From Chryseobacterium gleum (GTDB taxonomy: Bacteria > Bacteroidota > Bacteroidia > Flavobacteriales > Flavobacteriaceae): 64,000 nucleotides of DNA. Made by a program: the position numbers and the translations under genes. The stretch is taken from the NCBI GenBank assembly GCA_945881885.1, contig CAMCVI010000003.1:123393-187392 (forward strand). The letters run 5' to 3'. Every line of letters begins with the position of its first letter. Within the stretch, counting starts at the first letter, position 1. Below are positions 52,496 to 61,089 of this stretch, in pieces. Under the pieces are notes generated by a model. It saw nothing but the letters and a program-made list of their open reading frames with translations, had not been told where the DNA came from and ran no database searches.

Positions 52496-53698
52496 ATGAA
52501 ACAATTTAATCCAGCCGATAACATACAAGATTTACAGTATTTTGGCGAATTTGGAGGTGTAAATCCTTCTATATCCGATTCCTCTACTTATACGTTTCTT
52601 TCTGCAAAAACCATGTTTGATACCTTTGAAGGTAACGCTGAAGGGTGTTATTTGTATTCCCGACATTCTTCGCCAAGTAATTTATATTTAGACAAAGCAT
52701 TAGCAGCAATGGAAGGCACTGAAACTGCCAATGTTTCTGCTTCTGGTATGGGCGCCATTACGCCAACAATTTTACAACTTTGCGGACAAGGTGACCACGT
52801 GGTTTCAAGTAGAACCATTTATGGCGGAACCTATGCCTTTTTGAAAAATTTCACACCAAGATTTGGTATAAAAACTACTTTTGTAGACATTACTAAATTA
52901 GACCTTGTAGCAGCTGCCATAAAACCAACAACCAAAGTTTTGTATTGCGAAACAGTCAGTAATCCCTTATTGGAAGTAGCCGATATTGCTGCTTTGGCTA
53001 AGATTGCAAAAAAGCACAACCTTAAATTAGTGGTTGACAATACGTTTTCGCCTTTATCTGTATCGCCAGCAAAGTTAGGTGCCGATATTGTGATACACTC
53101 CTTAACAAAATACATCAACGGAAGTTCAGATACAGTAGGCGGCGTAACGTGTGCGAGTCAAGAATTCATAAACGATTTAAAAAACGTAAATTCTGGAGCG
53201 AGTATGTTGTTAGGTCCTACTATGGACAGTTTGCGTTCGGCATCGGTAATGAAAAACTTAAGAACACTTCATATCCGAATGAAACAACATAGTCATAATG
53301 CGATGTACTTAGCTAATAAATTTGAAGCAGACGGCATCAAAACCGTTTATCCAGGATTGGCAAGTCATCCAAGTCATACTATATACAAAAATATGATTAA
53401 CCCAGAATATGGTTTTGGCGGTATGATGACTATTGACGTAGGAAGTTTAGAAAAGGCCAATGCCTTAATGGAATTAATGCAAGAAAGAAATTTAGGTTAT
53501 TTAGCGGTAAGTTTAGGATTTTACAAAACGCTATTTAGCGCACCTGGGACATCCACTTCTTCTGAAATTCCTTTAGATGAACAAGCAGCAATGGGTTTAA
53601 CTGATGGATTAATCCGTTTTTCAATTGGATTAGATAACGATATTGAAAGAACCTATCAAAGTATGCATGCTTGTATGAAAGAATTACATATTCTTTAA
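52496..53698 (+). CDS. Cys/Met-metabolism PLP enzyme, probable methionine gamma-lyase
   Basis: This 400-residue fold-type I PLP enzyme has the cofactor lysine in IVIHSLTKYINGSSDTVGGV near residue 205, the YSRHSSPSNLYLDKALAAME substrate loop near 54 and GMGAITPTILQLCGQGDHVV near 85. The family covers cystathionine gamma-synthase, cystathionine lyases and methionine gamma-lyase. A divergent Lrp regulator favours methionine (or homocysteine) degradation. The exact reaction is not certain. Confidence 0.85.
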   Translation: MKQFNPADNIQDLQYFGEFGGVNPSISDSSTYTFLSAKTMFDTFEGNAEGCYLYSRHSSPSNLYLDKALAAMEGTETANVSASGMGAITPTILQLCGQGDHVVSSRTIYGGTYAFLKNFTPRFGIKTTFVDITKLDLVAAAIKPTTKVLYCETVSNPLLEVADIAALAKIAKKHNLKLVVDNTFSPLSVSPAKLGADIVIHSLTKYINGSSDTVGGVTCASQEFINDLKNVNSGASMLLGPTMDSLRSASVMKNLRTLHIRMKQHSHNAMYLANKFEADGIKTVYPGLASHPSHTIYKNMINPEYGFGGMMTIDVGSLEKANALMELMQERNLGYLAVSLGFYKTLFSAPGTSTSSEIPLDEQAAMGLTDGLIRFSIGLDNDIERTYQSMHACMKELHIL

Positions 53699-53716
53699 AA
53701 GAATTATTTATAATTT

Positions 53717-53753
53717 AAAATCCGTTCCGATTATTTCGGGACGGATTTTTTTT
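53717..53753 (+). terminator. Terminator after PLP lyase
   Basis: aaaatccgttccga (53717-53730) pairs with tcgggacggatttt (53736-53749, one G-U), followed by Ts. Its stem sequence closely resembles that of the terminator at 54294, on the other side of the toxin-antitoxin pair. Confidence 0.88.
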
Positions 53754-53780
53754 GTAATTTTGTTATATAAATTTTCTAAT

Positions 53781-53990
53781 ATGAGTACAATTAAACTTAA
53801 ACAAGAACTTCATGACATCATTAACAACGGTGATGATAAGTTTGTACAATTATTTCACGACATGGCAACATCTTATTTCGTTCAAACTAAAAAAGATAAA
53901 ATGATAGATGAATCTGAAAAAGATATTGAATCTGGAAACATTTATGCACAAGAAGAAGTCAAAAAAATGATTGCTAATTGGAAAGAATAA
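53781..53990 (+). CDS. Antitoxin of a RelE/ParE-type pair
   Basis: Using the ATG at 53781, the protein has 69 residues: a helical N-terminal part (KLKQELHDIINNGDDKFVQL) and an acidic tail (DESEKDIESGNIYAQEEVKK) ending in MIANWKE. This is the usual layout of the short flavobacterial antitoxins that precede RelE/ParE toxins. It overlaps the toxin gene by 13 bases, so the two are translationally coupled. Confidence 0.8.
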   Translation: MSTIKLKQELHDIINNGDDKFVQLFHDMATSYFVQTKKDKMIDESEKDIESGNIYAQEEVKKMIANWKE

Positions 53991-54295
53991 ATAAACCTAT
54001 TTATTGGACTGACAGAGCGGTAAACGATTTAGAAAAAGTAACACGATTTAATATTAAATTGTTTGGTTTTAATAAGTCGATTGAAATTGCAACTGAAATT
54101 CAAGAAGCAACTGAAATCCTAGCATTTCATGAATTTAATAAAATTGGTTCAATAGATGAAGATTTTACACACCTAAAATTTGAATACCGAAAGTTAATAC
54201 ATCATCATTGCAAAATAACTTATAGAGAAGGAAAAGAAAAAATTTACATTAACAGAATTTTTGACACAAGACAAAATCCCGCTAAAAACAAATAA
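53978..54295 (+). CDS. RelE/ParE-superfamily toxin
   Basis: This 105-residue protein has the ParE/RelE fold pattern: a leading helix pair (WTDRAVNDLEKVTRFNIKLF), then strands with HLKFEYRKLIHHHCKITYR and the closing IYINRIFDTRQNPAK. The start must be the TTG at 53978, inside the antitoxin gene, because no ATG occurs early in the frame. The toxin could be a gyrase poison or a ribosome-dependent mRNase; the sequence does not decide. Confidence 0.85.
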   Translation: MERINKPIYWTDRAVNDLEKVTRFNIKLFGFNKSIEIATEIQEATEILAFHEFNKIGSIDEDFTHLKFEYRKLIHHHCKITYREGKEKIYINRIFDTRQNPAKNK

Positions 54296-54325
54296 ATCCG
54301 TCCAGATTAAATCAGGACGGATTTT
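54294..54325 (+). terminator. Terminator after the toxin-antitoxin pair
   Basis: aaatccgtcc (54294-54303) pairs with ggacggattt (54315-54324). It overlaps the end of the toxin stop codon and is a near copy of the stem at 53717. Confidence 0.8.
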
Positions 54326-54343
54326 GTATTTATATTATGACGT

Positions 54344-55804
54344 TTAAGACAATTTACTAATAAACTTCGAATACGGATCTTTAAATTGAAAACCATCTTC
54401 GGTTCTTTCCTTTGATAATTTGTTGTATTCTACCAAAGCCCAAAGGATAAATTCTTTAAGAAAATATTTATCTGAAATGGGAATTTCTGGTTGGTATTTT
54501 TGAATTAAATTTTCCAATGGTTGCACTTCATCTAGGGTATTTCTGTAAACTTCATCGGAGCAATCATCCGTTAATTCAAAACCTGATTCGTTGAAAAACC
54601 ATTCTGTAATTTCGCTGTATGGCGTGGTTACATCTTGTTTTTCTAGCTTCTCGATTTTAGGAAAATAAGCGGGTAAAAAAGTATGAATCGCATTGGCAAT
54701 TAAATATTGTGCCACTACGCCAGCGCCTTCTTGTTCGCCTTCATAAACCAATTCTACTTTTCCAGTTATGGCTGGAATAATTCCTAAAAAGTCAGACAAA
54801 CGAACCGTTGTTGTTGCTTCTCCGTTTTGCAAGGCTCTGCGTTCGGCAGTACTAATTAAATTCTCAAATGCAGTAATACTCATACGAGCTGAAACGCCAC
54901 TTTTAGCATCAATATATTCGGATTCTCTGGCTTCAAAACCTACTTGTTCCAACAAATCTTTTGCTAAATTAGGCACATGGACTAAAGACGATTGGTCTAA
55001 GTCTAACTTAGCTTCTTGGGTAGTAATAATTTTAGCAATTTCAATAGTTTCTGGATAATGCGTTAAAATTTGCGAACCAATTCTGTCTTTTAAAGGTGTT
55101 ACAATACTACCTCGATTGGTATAATCTTCTGGATTTGCGGTAAAAATAAATTGCAAATCTAAAGGCATTCTTAATTTAAATCCACGGATTTGAATATCGC
55201 CTTCTTGTAAAATATTGAATAAGGCTACTTGAATACGCGCTTGTAAATCGGGTAATTCATTAATTACAAAAATACATCTGTTGGCACGTGGAATCATTCC
55301 GAAATGAATCACGCGTTCGTCTGCATAAGATAATTTTAAATTGGCTGCTTTTATTGGATCTACATCACCAATTAAATCGGCAACTGTAACATCAGGTGTG
55401 GCTAATTTTTCGAAAAAACGTTCGCTTCTATGTAACCAAGAAATAGGCGTGTCGTTTCCTTTTTCAGCAATCAAATCTATAGCAAAACGCGAAATTGGAT
55501 TTAGAGGATCGTCATTAATTTCAGAACCGGTAACAAACGGAATGTATTCGTCTAAAAGTTCGACCATTTTTCGAGCCAAACGTGTTTTTGCTTGTCCGCG
55601 CAATCCTAATAAATTAATATTGTGGCGTGATAAAATAGCGCGTTCCAACTCGGGAATTACAGAATTTTCAAAACCATGAACGCCTGTAAAAGTTGGTTGT
55701 TTGGCTATTAGTTTGTTTCTTAAATTAGTTCGTAATTCATCTTTGATATTCTTTGATTGATAACCTGATTGTATCAATTCTCCTAATGTTTTTATATGTG
55801 TCAT
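54344..55804 (-). CDS. MoxR/ChlI-like AAA+ ATPase
   Basis: This 486-residue AAA+ protein has a Walker A in LLGLRGQAKTRLARKMVEL near residue 72, a Walker B-type CIFVINELPDLQARIQVALF near 180 and a sensor segment FIFTANPEDYTNRGSIVTPL near 215. The annotation magnesium chelatase is common for this family, but there are no chlorophyll genes. It pairs with the VWA protein next upstream, a standard MoxR-VWA chaperone arrangement for metal insertion or complex assembly. Confidence 0.85.
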   Translation of the reverse strand: MTHIKTLGELIQSGYQSKNIKDELRTNLRNKLIAKQPTFTGVHGFENSVIPELERAILSRHNINLLGLRGQAKTRLARKMVELLDEYIPFVTGSEINDDPLNPISRFAIDLIAEKGNDTPISWLHRSERFFEKLATPDVTVADLIGDVDPIKAANLKLSYADERVIHFGMIPRANRCIFVINELPDLQARIQVALFNILQEGDIQIRGFKLRMPLDLQFIFTANPEDYTNRGSIVTPLKDRIGSQILTHYPETIEIAKIITTQEAKLDLDQSSLVHVPNLAKDLLEQVGFEARESEYIDAKSGVSARMSITAFENLISTAERRALQNGEATTTVRLSDFLGIIPAITGKVELVYEGEQEGAGVVAQYLIANAIHTFLPAYFPKIEKLEKQDVTTPYSEITEWFFNESGFELTDDCSDEVYRNTLDEVQPLENLIQKYQPEIPISDKYFLKEFILWALVEYNKLSKERTEDGFQFKDPYSKFISKLS

Positions 55805-55866
55805 ACTATTTTTTTAAACGCTATTTAGCTACTGCTATTTATTTAATTTCTTTGATTTGATACTAC

Positions 55867-56973
55867 TTATTTCAATTTCTTTTTTCTATTGGCTTCATAA
55901 TCTTGGAAAATCATTTCTCCTAATCCACTTAAACCTGTATAAAATGCTTTTCCTTGATTGGCTTCTGTAAATTTATCTACAAATTTTTGCAAATACGGAT
56001 CGTTAGCAATCATAAAAGTGGTAATCGGAATGTGTAACTTTCTAGCTTGGGCAGCTTGTGTATAACATTTTTCAACAATGTATTCGTCTAATCCGTTGCT
56101 ATTCATGTAATACGAGCCATCTTTTTCACGAACACAGCTTGGTTTTCCATCGGTAATCATGAAAATTTGTTTGTTGGTATTTCGTTTTCTGCGCAGCATG
56201 TCCATTGCCAATTGCAAACCTGCAACAGTATTGGTATGATAAGGTCCAACTTTCAGGAAAGGCAATTCTTTTATAGAAATAGGCCAAGCATCGTTTCCAA
56301 AAACTAAAATATCAATAGTATCTTTAGGATAACGAGTTGTGATGAGTTCCGCTAAAGCCATGGCAACTTTTTTGGCAGGCGTAATTCGGTCTTCACCATA
56401 CAAAATCATACTATGAGAAATGTCTATCATTAAAACAGTACTCATTTGCGATTTGTAGTGCGTGTCTTCAATTACCAAATCATTTTCAGTAAGTTGGAAC
56501 TCGCCTATTCCATTATTAATTTGCGCATTTTTCAAACTTTCAGTTAGCGAAATTCTATCTAAGGCATCTCCAAAATTATAGCTTCTAAGTTCACCTGTAA
56601 GTTCATCGCCGCCGCCAATTTGTTTCGTTTTGTGATTGCCACTACCCGATTTGTTTAAATTACCAAATATTTGATCTAAAGCGGCTTGACGAATAAGTCG
56701 TTCCGTTTTTGAAGTAATAGTAACCTCGCCGGGTCCATCTCCCGTAATTTCTTCGCGAATGAATCCTTTTTTCTTTAAATCTTCGATAAAATCCTCTATT
56801 GTATATTCTGGAGTGGTTAATTTGTATTCGGCATCAAGCTCGCGTAACCAAGATATGGCCTCGTCAAAATCACCCGAAGTGTGGACAATTAATTCTTTAA
56901 AAACACCAAAAAGCACTTCAAACGGTGACTTAAATGGCTTTTCATACGTTTTAAAATAAAACCCTTTTTTCAT
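55867..56973 (-). CDS. VWA-domain protein partnered with the MoxR ATPase
   Basis: This 368-residue protein has a C-terminal von Willebrand A domain from about residue 175. The MIDAS site is complete: DISHSMILYGEDRITPAKKV, then threonine in HTNTVAG and Asp in MITDGKPSC. The N-terminal 150 residues are helical and acidic. It is transcribed just ahead of the MoxR ATPase and presumably recruits substrate to it. Cytoplasmic, with no signal peptide. Confidence 0.88.
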   Translation of the reverse strand: MKKGFYFKTYEKPFKSPFEVLFGVFKELIVHTSGDFDEAISWLRELDAEYKLTTPEYTIEDFIEDLKKKGFIREEITGDGPGEVTITSKTERLIRQAALDQIFGNLNKSGSGNHKTKQIGGGDELTGELRSYNFGDALDRISLTESLKNAQINNGIGEFQLTENDLVIEDTHYKSQMSTVLMIDISHSMILYGEDRITPAKKVAMALAELITTRYPKDTIDILVFGNDAWPISIKELPFLKVGPYHTNTVAGLQLAMDMLRRKRNTNKQIFMITDGKPSCVREKDGSYYMNSNGLDEYIVEKCYTQAAQARKLHIPITTFMIANDPYLQKFVDKFTEANQGKAFYTGLSGLGEMIFQDYEANRKKKLK

Positions 56974-57035
56974 GAAATAAAGTTACAAGGTTAGTTTTAA
57001 ATGACAAGAAAACGAATGCTAATTTTTAGTTAAAT

Positions 57036-57419
57036 CTAATAAAACTTCCCATCCACATAATACCAATTGTTTTGAAATAAGATAAACGTTGATTTTTCGT
57101 GATGTATTTGTGGGATTTTATTCTGGTCTAAATAGTAGGCTTTGAATTCCACTGTGTTTTCAGTATGGTTTATGATTTCTAATTTTTGCCACGTATTTAG
57201 TTGTGCCCATGCTAAAATATCTGATTTGTTGGTATATTTTTTTTGAGACACGTGTGTGGTTTTGTACAAATATTCCGAATCGTTTAAATAAAATGCTGTA
57301 AATCTGGCACGCATAAGTTTTTCGGCAGTAGACACAATTATATCGCCTTGAATATATGGCAAACAACATTCTTGAAGGCTAATAAGGGAGCCGCAGGGGC
57401 AAAGTTTAGTGTTTTCCAT
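57036..57419 (-). CDS. YchJ-family protein with SEC-C motif
   Basis: This 127-residue protein opens with the zinc-binding SEC-C motif (KLCPCGSLISLQECCLPYIQ) and continues with the YchJ domain (RARFTAFYLNDSEYLYKTTH). The fold is NTF2-like. Function unproved. Its start overlaps the preceding gene by 14 bases, which places it last in a four-gene overlapped operon. Confidence 0.87.
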   Translation of the reverse strand: MENTKLCPCGSLISLQECCLPYIQGDIIVSTAEKLMRARFTAFYLNDSEYLYKTTHVSQKKYTNKSDILAWAQLNTWQKLEIINHTENTVEFKAYYLDQNKIPQIHHEKSTFILFQNNWYYVDGKFY

Positions 57420-57630
57420 TTTGAATTTTAGGTGCTAAATGTTTTAGCAAAACCTGGTATTTACTTAATTCAATTAAATGGTTGTCTGAAACCACTTCAT
57501 CAATTAAATTATCCACTTCCTCACTAACTTTAAACAGCAAAACTTGTGCGGTTCCCCACTCTTTTTTGGCTATTAAATCAATAATTGTTTGAACTTTTGG
57601 TTTTAAATTAACTACTTGTTGAGAATGCAT
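57406..57630 (-). CDS. Unrecognised 74-residue protein
   Basis: A small, mostly helical protein (VQTIIDLIAKKEWGTAQVLL; LLKHLAPKIQNGKH) without signal or membrane segment. The start codon overlaps the stop of the 48-residue gene by one base (TAATG), and its own 3' end overlaps the YchJ gene by 14 bases. Function unknown. Confidence 0.7.
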   Translation of the reverse strand: MHSQQVVNLKPKVQTIIDLIAKKEWGTAQVLLFKVSEEVDNLIDEVVSDNHLIELSKYQVLLKHLAPKIQNGKH

Positions 57631-57776
57631 TAGTTATTTTTAAGCGATTGCTTGTATTGTTCTAATATCGAGGCTTTTTTAGCTGCTGAAGTTTGCTTTG
57701 TTTTTTGAATTTTCTTCATATGATTGTCCAACTGCTTTTTATGTTTGTCTTTATTTATGGCATTATTTCTTCCCAT
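57630..57776 (-). CDS. 48-residue lysine-rich small protein
   Basis: The ATG at 57776 opens MGRNNAINKDKHKKQLDNHM, and the chain ends KASILEQYKQSLKNN. It is about one quarter lysine and predicted helical, so it may bind nucleic acid. It overlaps the preceding gene by 14 bases and the following gene by one, and this strict packing supports it as a real gene. Confidence 0.65.
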   Translation of the reverse strand: MGRNNAINKDKHKKQLDNHMKKIQKTKQTSAAKKASILEQYKQSLKNN

Positions 57777-58311
57777 GTTGCAAAATTTTCTTCAAATTTA
57801 CGAAACTTTCATTGGTATTACTTAATTCTACAAGCATTTTCCTTCTAATTTCTTCAAAATCACCAAAAACTAAGTGTTTTGCCCATGAATTTGATTGCAA
57901 AACGTTTTTTATTTCTTTAATTCTTTTTGAAGTGTCGGAGGCATTTCTTAGCAATTGATTGGTATAATTTGGATGGTTTTTATGATTAAAATAAACTTCG
58001 CTTTTGGCTTCATCTATCTCAATAAAAAACAATTTTTCAGCTTCGTTATTTGAATAAAAATCAGTCCAATGCGCAAAGCCTACAATTTCTGTTTGATTTT
58101 TATAATCGGAATTCGTAACCAAACGCCACCTGCAATTTGAGGCTCTTCCCCAATGATTGGATTTTCTGAAAACACCTATATCTGAAAAAAAATATTCACT
58201 CCCAGAAGCGCTTTTGAAACCCAATTTTAAATCTAAAACAGCATCCTTTTCCACTTGTTGAAACAAGCAAAACGTATATTTGTGAAAATTGAATTTGTTG
58301 TAATTATTCAT
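57763..58311 (-). CDS. Unrecognised 182-residue protein
   Basis: A soluble alpha/beta protein. FAHWTDFYSNNEAEKLFFIE and VYFNHKNHPNYTNQLLRNAS are its most distinctive parts, and an aromatic-rich start (NNYNKFNFHKYTFCLFQQVE) may be a beta sheet. No known motif. It is first in a set of four overlapping genes ending with the YchJ gene. The label hypothetical is all I can support. Confidence 0.65.
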   Translation of the reverse strand: MNNYNKFNFHKYTFCLFQQVEKDAVLDLKLGFKSASGSEYFFSDIGVFRKSNHWGRASNCRWRLVTNSDYKNQTEIVGFAHWTDFYSNNEAEKLFFIEIDEAKSEVYFNHKNHPNYTNQLLRNASDTSKRIKEIKNVLQSNSWAKHLVFGDFEEIRRKMLVELSNTNESFVNLKKILQHGKK

Positions 58312-58441
58312 TTTGTAAAGATAGCATTATCTGTATAGTATTTTTTCAAAACGATTATATTAATACTAAAAAAAATATTACATTTGCATCAATAAATTAA
58401 AAAAAAACGAATTTTCAACATCACAATTTAGAAAAAAAACA

Positions 58442-59182
58442 ATGAAACAATTAGTACTATTATTTGCTGCATTAACATTGGTTTCTTGCAACAAATTTAA
58501 AATTGAAGGAACAGCAAAAGGAATTAAAGATGGCACAAAAGTATTTTTAGAAGGTGCTAACGAAACGGGTCCAGTTGCAATGGATACTGTAGAAGTAAAA
58601 GCAGGAAAGTTTTTATTTGAAGGCAAAAACGAACTTCCAGAAATTGGAATTGTAAGTATTGAAGGTGTTATTGATCCTCAATATCAATCTAAAAAAGCAC
58701 TTCCTTTAATTATTCAAAGTGGGACAATAACTATTGACTTTGACACAAAAGACATTCAGAAATCTAGAATTTCAGGAACAACTGATAATGATTTATTTCA
58801 AAAATATACTGATGAATCTGTAATTATTAACAAACCAATTGTTGATTTTCAGAAAAATAACAATGAGGCAATGAAAAAAGCCATGGAAACTAATGATGTA
58901 GCTGTGCAACAGCAACTAAATCAAGAATATGGCAAACTTGCTCAGTCTATTTCAGCAAAGATGGATACTAAATCTAAGGATTTTATGAAAAACAATCCAA
59001 GTTCTATTTTGTCAATGCTTTTTCTAGAAAACTATGTTAGTAGAGGAATGTTGCAAGGCAAAGAAGCTAAAGAGGCGTTTGAAAAATTAGACAAAAAATT
59101 ACAAGGTACAAAAAGTGGTAAAGCAGTAAAAAAAGCGTTAGATGCGCAATTGAAAGTAGCCGCTCCTGAAAAAAAAAAATAA
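58442..59182 (+). pseudogene. DUF4369-type N-terminal half of a TlpA-family reductase
   Basis: This frame codes a lipobox LVSC (Cys16), then a DUF4369-like beta domain (NKFKIEGTAKGIKDGTKVFL) and a helical linker, and ends after PEKKK inside an A11 run (59169-59179). The thioredoxin half continues in the -1 frame. One extra A would restore a single protein of about 384 residues. If the run is correct, a truncated lipoprotein is made unless slippage occurs. Confidence 0.8.
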
Positions 59183-59595
59183 CTAAAGCGCCTGATTTTT
59201 CAGCTAAAACACCTGCTGGAAAAACCGTTTCTTTAAAAGAATCGCTGGGTAAGGTTACTATAATTGATTTTTGGGCTTCTTGGTGTGGACCATGCCGTGC
59301 AGAAAATCCGAATGTAGTTGCCATTTATAATGAATTGCATAGTAAAGGGTTAAATATTATTGGCGTTTCTTTAGATGAAGATGCTTCAAAATGGAAAGCA
59401 GCTATTGCCAAAGATAAATTAAGTTGGACTCAGGTTTCTAATTTAAAAGGTTGGGAAGATCCTGTTGCAACTGCATATGAAGTAGATCAAATTCCGGCCA
59501 CATTTATTTTAGATGCAAAAGGAAACATAGTAGCCAAAAACTTAAGCGGCGAAGAATTAAAAGCAAAAATTAAAGAAATATTAGGTGTAAAATAG
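59179..59595 (+). pseudogene. Thioredoxin (TlpA) C-terminal half, out of frame
   Basis: The -1 frame relative to 58442 reads ITKAPDFSAKTPAGKTVSLK, then IIDFWASWCGPCRAENPNVV with the CGPC redox motif, and closes with IPATFILDAKGNIVAKNLSG. It has no good start codon at its beginning; the first ATG (59335) would omit the active site. It is the expected second half of the DUF4369-TlpA envelope reductase. Confidence 0.85.
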
Positions 59596-59616
59596 CACCT
59601 AAAATTATATAAATCC

Positions 59617-59653
59617 ATCCCATTTTGTATTCTAAAACAAAATGGGATTTTTT
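59617..59653 (+). terminator. Terminator after the TlpA gene
   Basis: A 12-bp perfect stem atcccattttgt (59617-59628) and acaaaatgggat (59637-59648) has an 8-base loop and a T-run. Confidence 0.9.
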
Positions 59654-59707
59654 ATGTTTTTAGTTTCCAGAAAGTTATAAAACATTATAGATATTACCCA
59701 AAATAAG

Positions 59708-59738
59708 TTTGCCACAATAAAAAACAATTCTATATTTG
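59708..59738 (+). promoter_or_regulatory. Promoter of tRNA-Tyr
   Basis: TTTG at 59708-59711, a 19-base spacer and TATATTTG at 59731-59738 fit the Bacteroidetes consensus, 18 bases before the mature 5' end. Confidence 0.78.
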
Positions 59739-59756
59739 CAATCGAATACTGGCCTT

Positions 59757-59837
59757 GGGGAGATACTCAAGCGGCCAACGAGGGCAGACTGTAAATCTGC
59801 TGTGAAAACTTCGCAGGTTCGAATCCTGCTCTCCCCA
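59757..59837 (+). tRNA. tRNA-Tyr (anticodon GTA)
   Basis: The acceptor stem GGGGAGA/TCTCCCC, D-stem CTC/GAG, anticodon arm GCAGA-CTGTAAA-TCTGC with GTA, an extended variable arm and T-arm GCAGG-TTCGAAT-CCTGC are all present. It has the long variable region of a type II tRNA. A terminator follows at once. The integrase gene 208 bases downstream makes the 3' end of this tRNA a candidate attachment site. Confidence 0.95.
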
Positions 59838-59839
59838 CA

Positions 59840-59868
59840 AAAGCACTTCTAACGAGGTGCTTTTTTTT
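59840..59868 (+). terminator. Terminator after tRNA-Tyr
   Basis: aaagcac (59840-59846) pairs with gtgcttt (59857-59863), then a T-run. The 10-base loop partly pairs within itself. Confidence 0.8.
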
Positions 59869-59903
59869 ATAGTTTTTAGTACTATCTCTAAAACTACTTT
59901 CAT

Positions 59904-59947
59904 ACACTATCTATACACTATCTATGGAGTATCTATACACCATCTAT
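59904..59947. repeat. Four 11-bp iterons between tRNA-Tyr and integrase
   Basis: Units acactatctat (59904-59914), acactatctat (59915-59925), ggagtatctat (59926-59936) and acaccatctat (59937-59947) share tatctat/catctat at an exact 11-bp period, about one helical turn. They lie 98 bases before the integrase start and may be its arm-binding sites. Confidence 0.85.
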
Positions 59948-60045
59948 GAAGAAGCGCTGTTTTAGAACACAAAAAAAACTGAAAGATCCAGAAGCATGAA
60001 TTTTTGAGAATTATTTTTATATTTGTTACATAAAGCAACTAAAAT

Positions 60046-61089
60046 ATGAAATGGAACGCCAAAATAATCAGCCACAAAGGAACGCCAAGAATTGCTATTT
60101 TTTTTGAAAAAGATGCCACGTTAATAAGCCGAATAAAAACTTTTGAAGATGCACTTTGGAGTGCTTCTAAACGCTACTGGCATTTACCTGATACAGAACA
60201 AAACCGCTTGCACTTTAAACTTCCTTTAGCACCTACTTTATTACCTAATACGGAAGGTATTGCTAGTATTGAAACCTTTAAACGCTACTTGTTATCAAAA
60301 AGATATAGCCCAAATACTATTAATACTTATAGTGAAGCCTTAAAATCGTTTTTAATCTTTTGCAATACCAAAGCAATTAAAGACATTACAAATAATGATG
60401 TTATTTTATATAATAACAACTTTATTTTAAAGCATAATTTATCGTCGTCCTATCAAAACCAGATAGTAAATGCAATCAAACTATATTTTAAAATTGTAAA
60501 AGAAACCGCAATTGAAATTGACAAAATTCATCGTCCTAGAACAGAAAAAGCATTGCCTAATGTTTTGAGCAAAGAAGAGGTCAAACAAATTATTACTGCT
60601 CCTACTAATTTAAAACACAAAACAATGTTAAGTTTAATTTACTCTTGCGGCTTACGATGTGGTGAATTATTAGCATTACAACCACATCATATAGATTCTA
60701 AAAGAAATATAGTTTTATTAAAAAATTCAAAAGGCAAAAAGGATAGAATTGTCCCGCTAAGTCTTAAAATATTAGAGTTATTACGAGAATATTATAAAGT
60801 TTACAAACCCAAAAAGTATTTGTTTGAGGGGCAAAAAGAAGGCGCACCTTATGATGCCAGAAGTATACAACTAGTATTGAAACAAGCTCTACATAAAACA
60901 GGAATAAAAAAGCCTGCCACGCTACATTGGTTGCGACACAGTTATGCTACTCATCTGCTAGAAAGTGGAACAGATTTAAGATATATCCAGGAACTATTAG
61001 GGCATAATAGTAGTAAAACAACGGAAATTTACACACACGTGAGCACAAAAAATATTCAGCAAATTAAAAGCCCATTTGATGATTTGTAA
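60046..61089 (+). CDS. Tyrosine-type integrase of a tRNA-Tyr island
   Basis: This 347-residue recombinase has an N-terminal domain unlike XerC/D (RIKTFEDALWSASKRYWHLP, residues 30-49), a SAM-like core-binding domain (80-175) and a catalytic domain. The catalytic residues are Arg in YSCGLRCGELLAL, His-x-x-Arg in LHWLRHSYATHLLESGTDLR, His in LLGHNSSKTT and Tyr in EIYTHVS. It lacks the extra helix of integron IntI. Its position after a tRNA and before a non-core helicase suggests integration of a mobile island. A distal attachment site is not in the window. Confidence 0.88.
   Translation: MKWNAKIISHKGTPRIAIFFEKDATLISRIKTFEDALWSASKRYWHLPDTEQNRLHFKLPLAPTLLPNTEGIASIETFKRYLLSKRYSPNTINTYSEALKSFLIFCNTKAIKDITNNDVILYNNNFILKHNLSSSYQNQIVNAIKLYFKIVKETAIEIDKIHRPRTEKALPNVLSKEEVKQIITAPTNLKHKTMLSLIYSCGLRCGELLALQPHHIDSKRNIVLLKNSKGKKDRIVPLSLKILELLREYYKVYKPKKYLFEGQKEGAPYDARSIQLVLKQALHKTGIKKPATLHWLRHSYATHLLESGTDLRYIQELLGHNSSKTTEIYTHVSTKNIQQIKSPFDDL

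Noticed and set aside
54344..56973. Magnesium chelatase of chlorophyll synthesis
   Set aside because: The pair is only a generic MoxR/VWA combination, and no tetrapyrrole gene is nearby.
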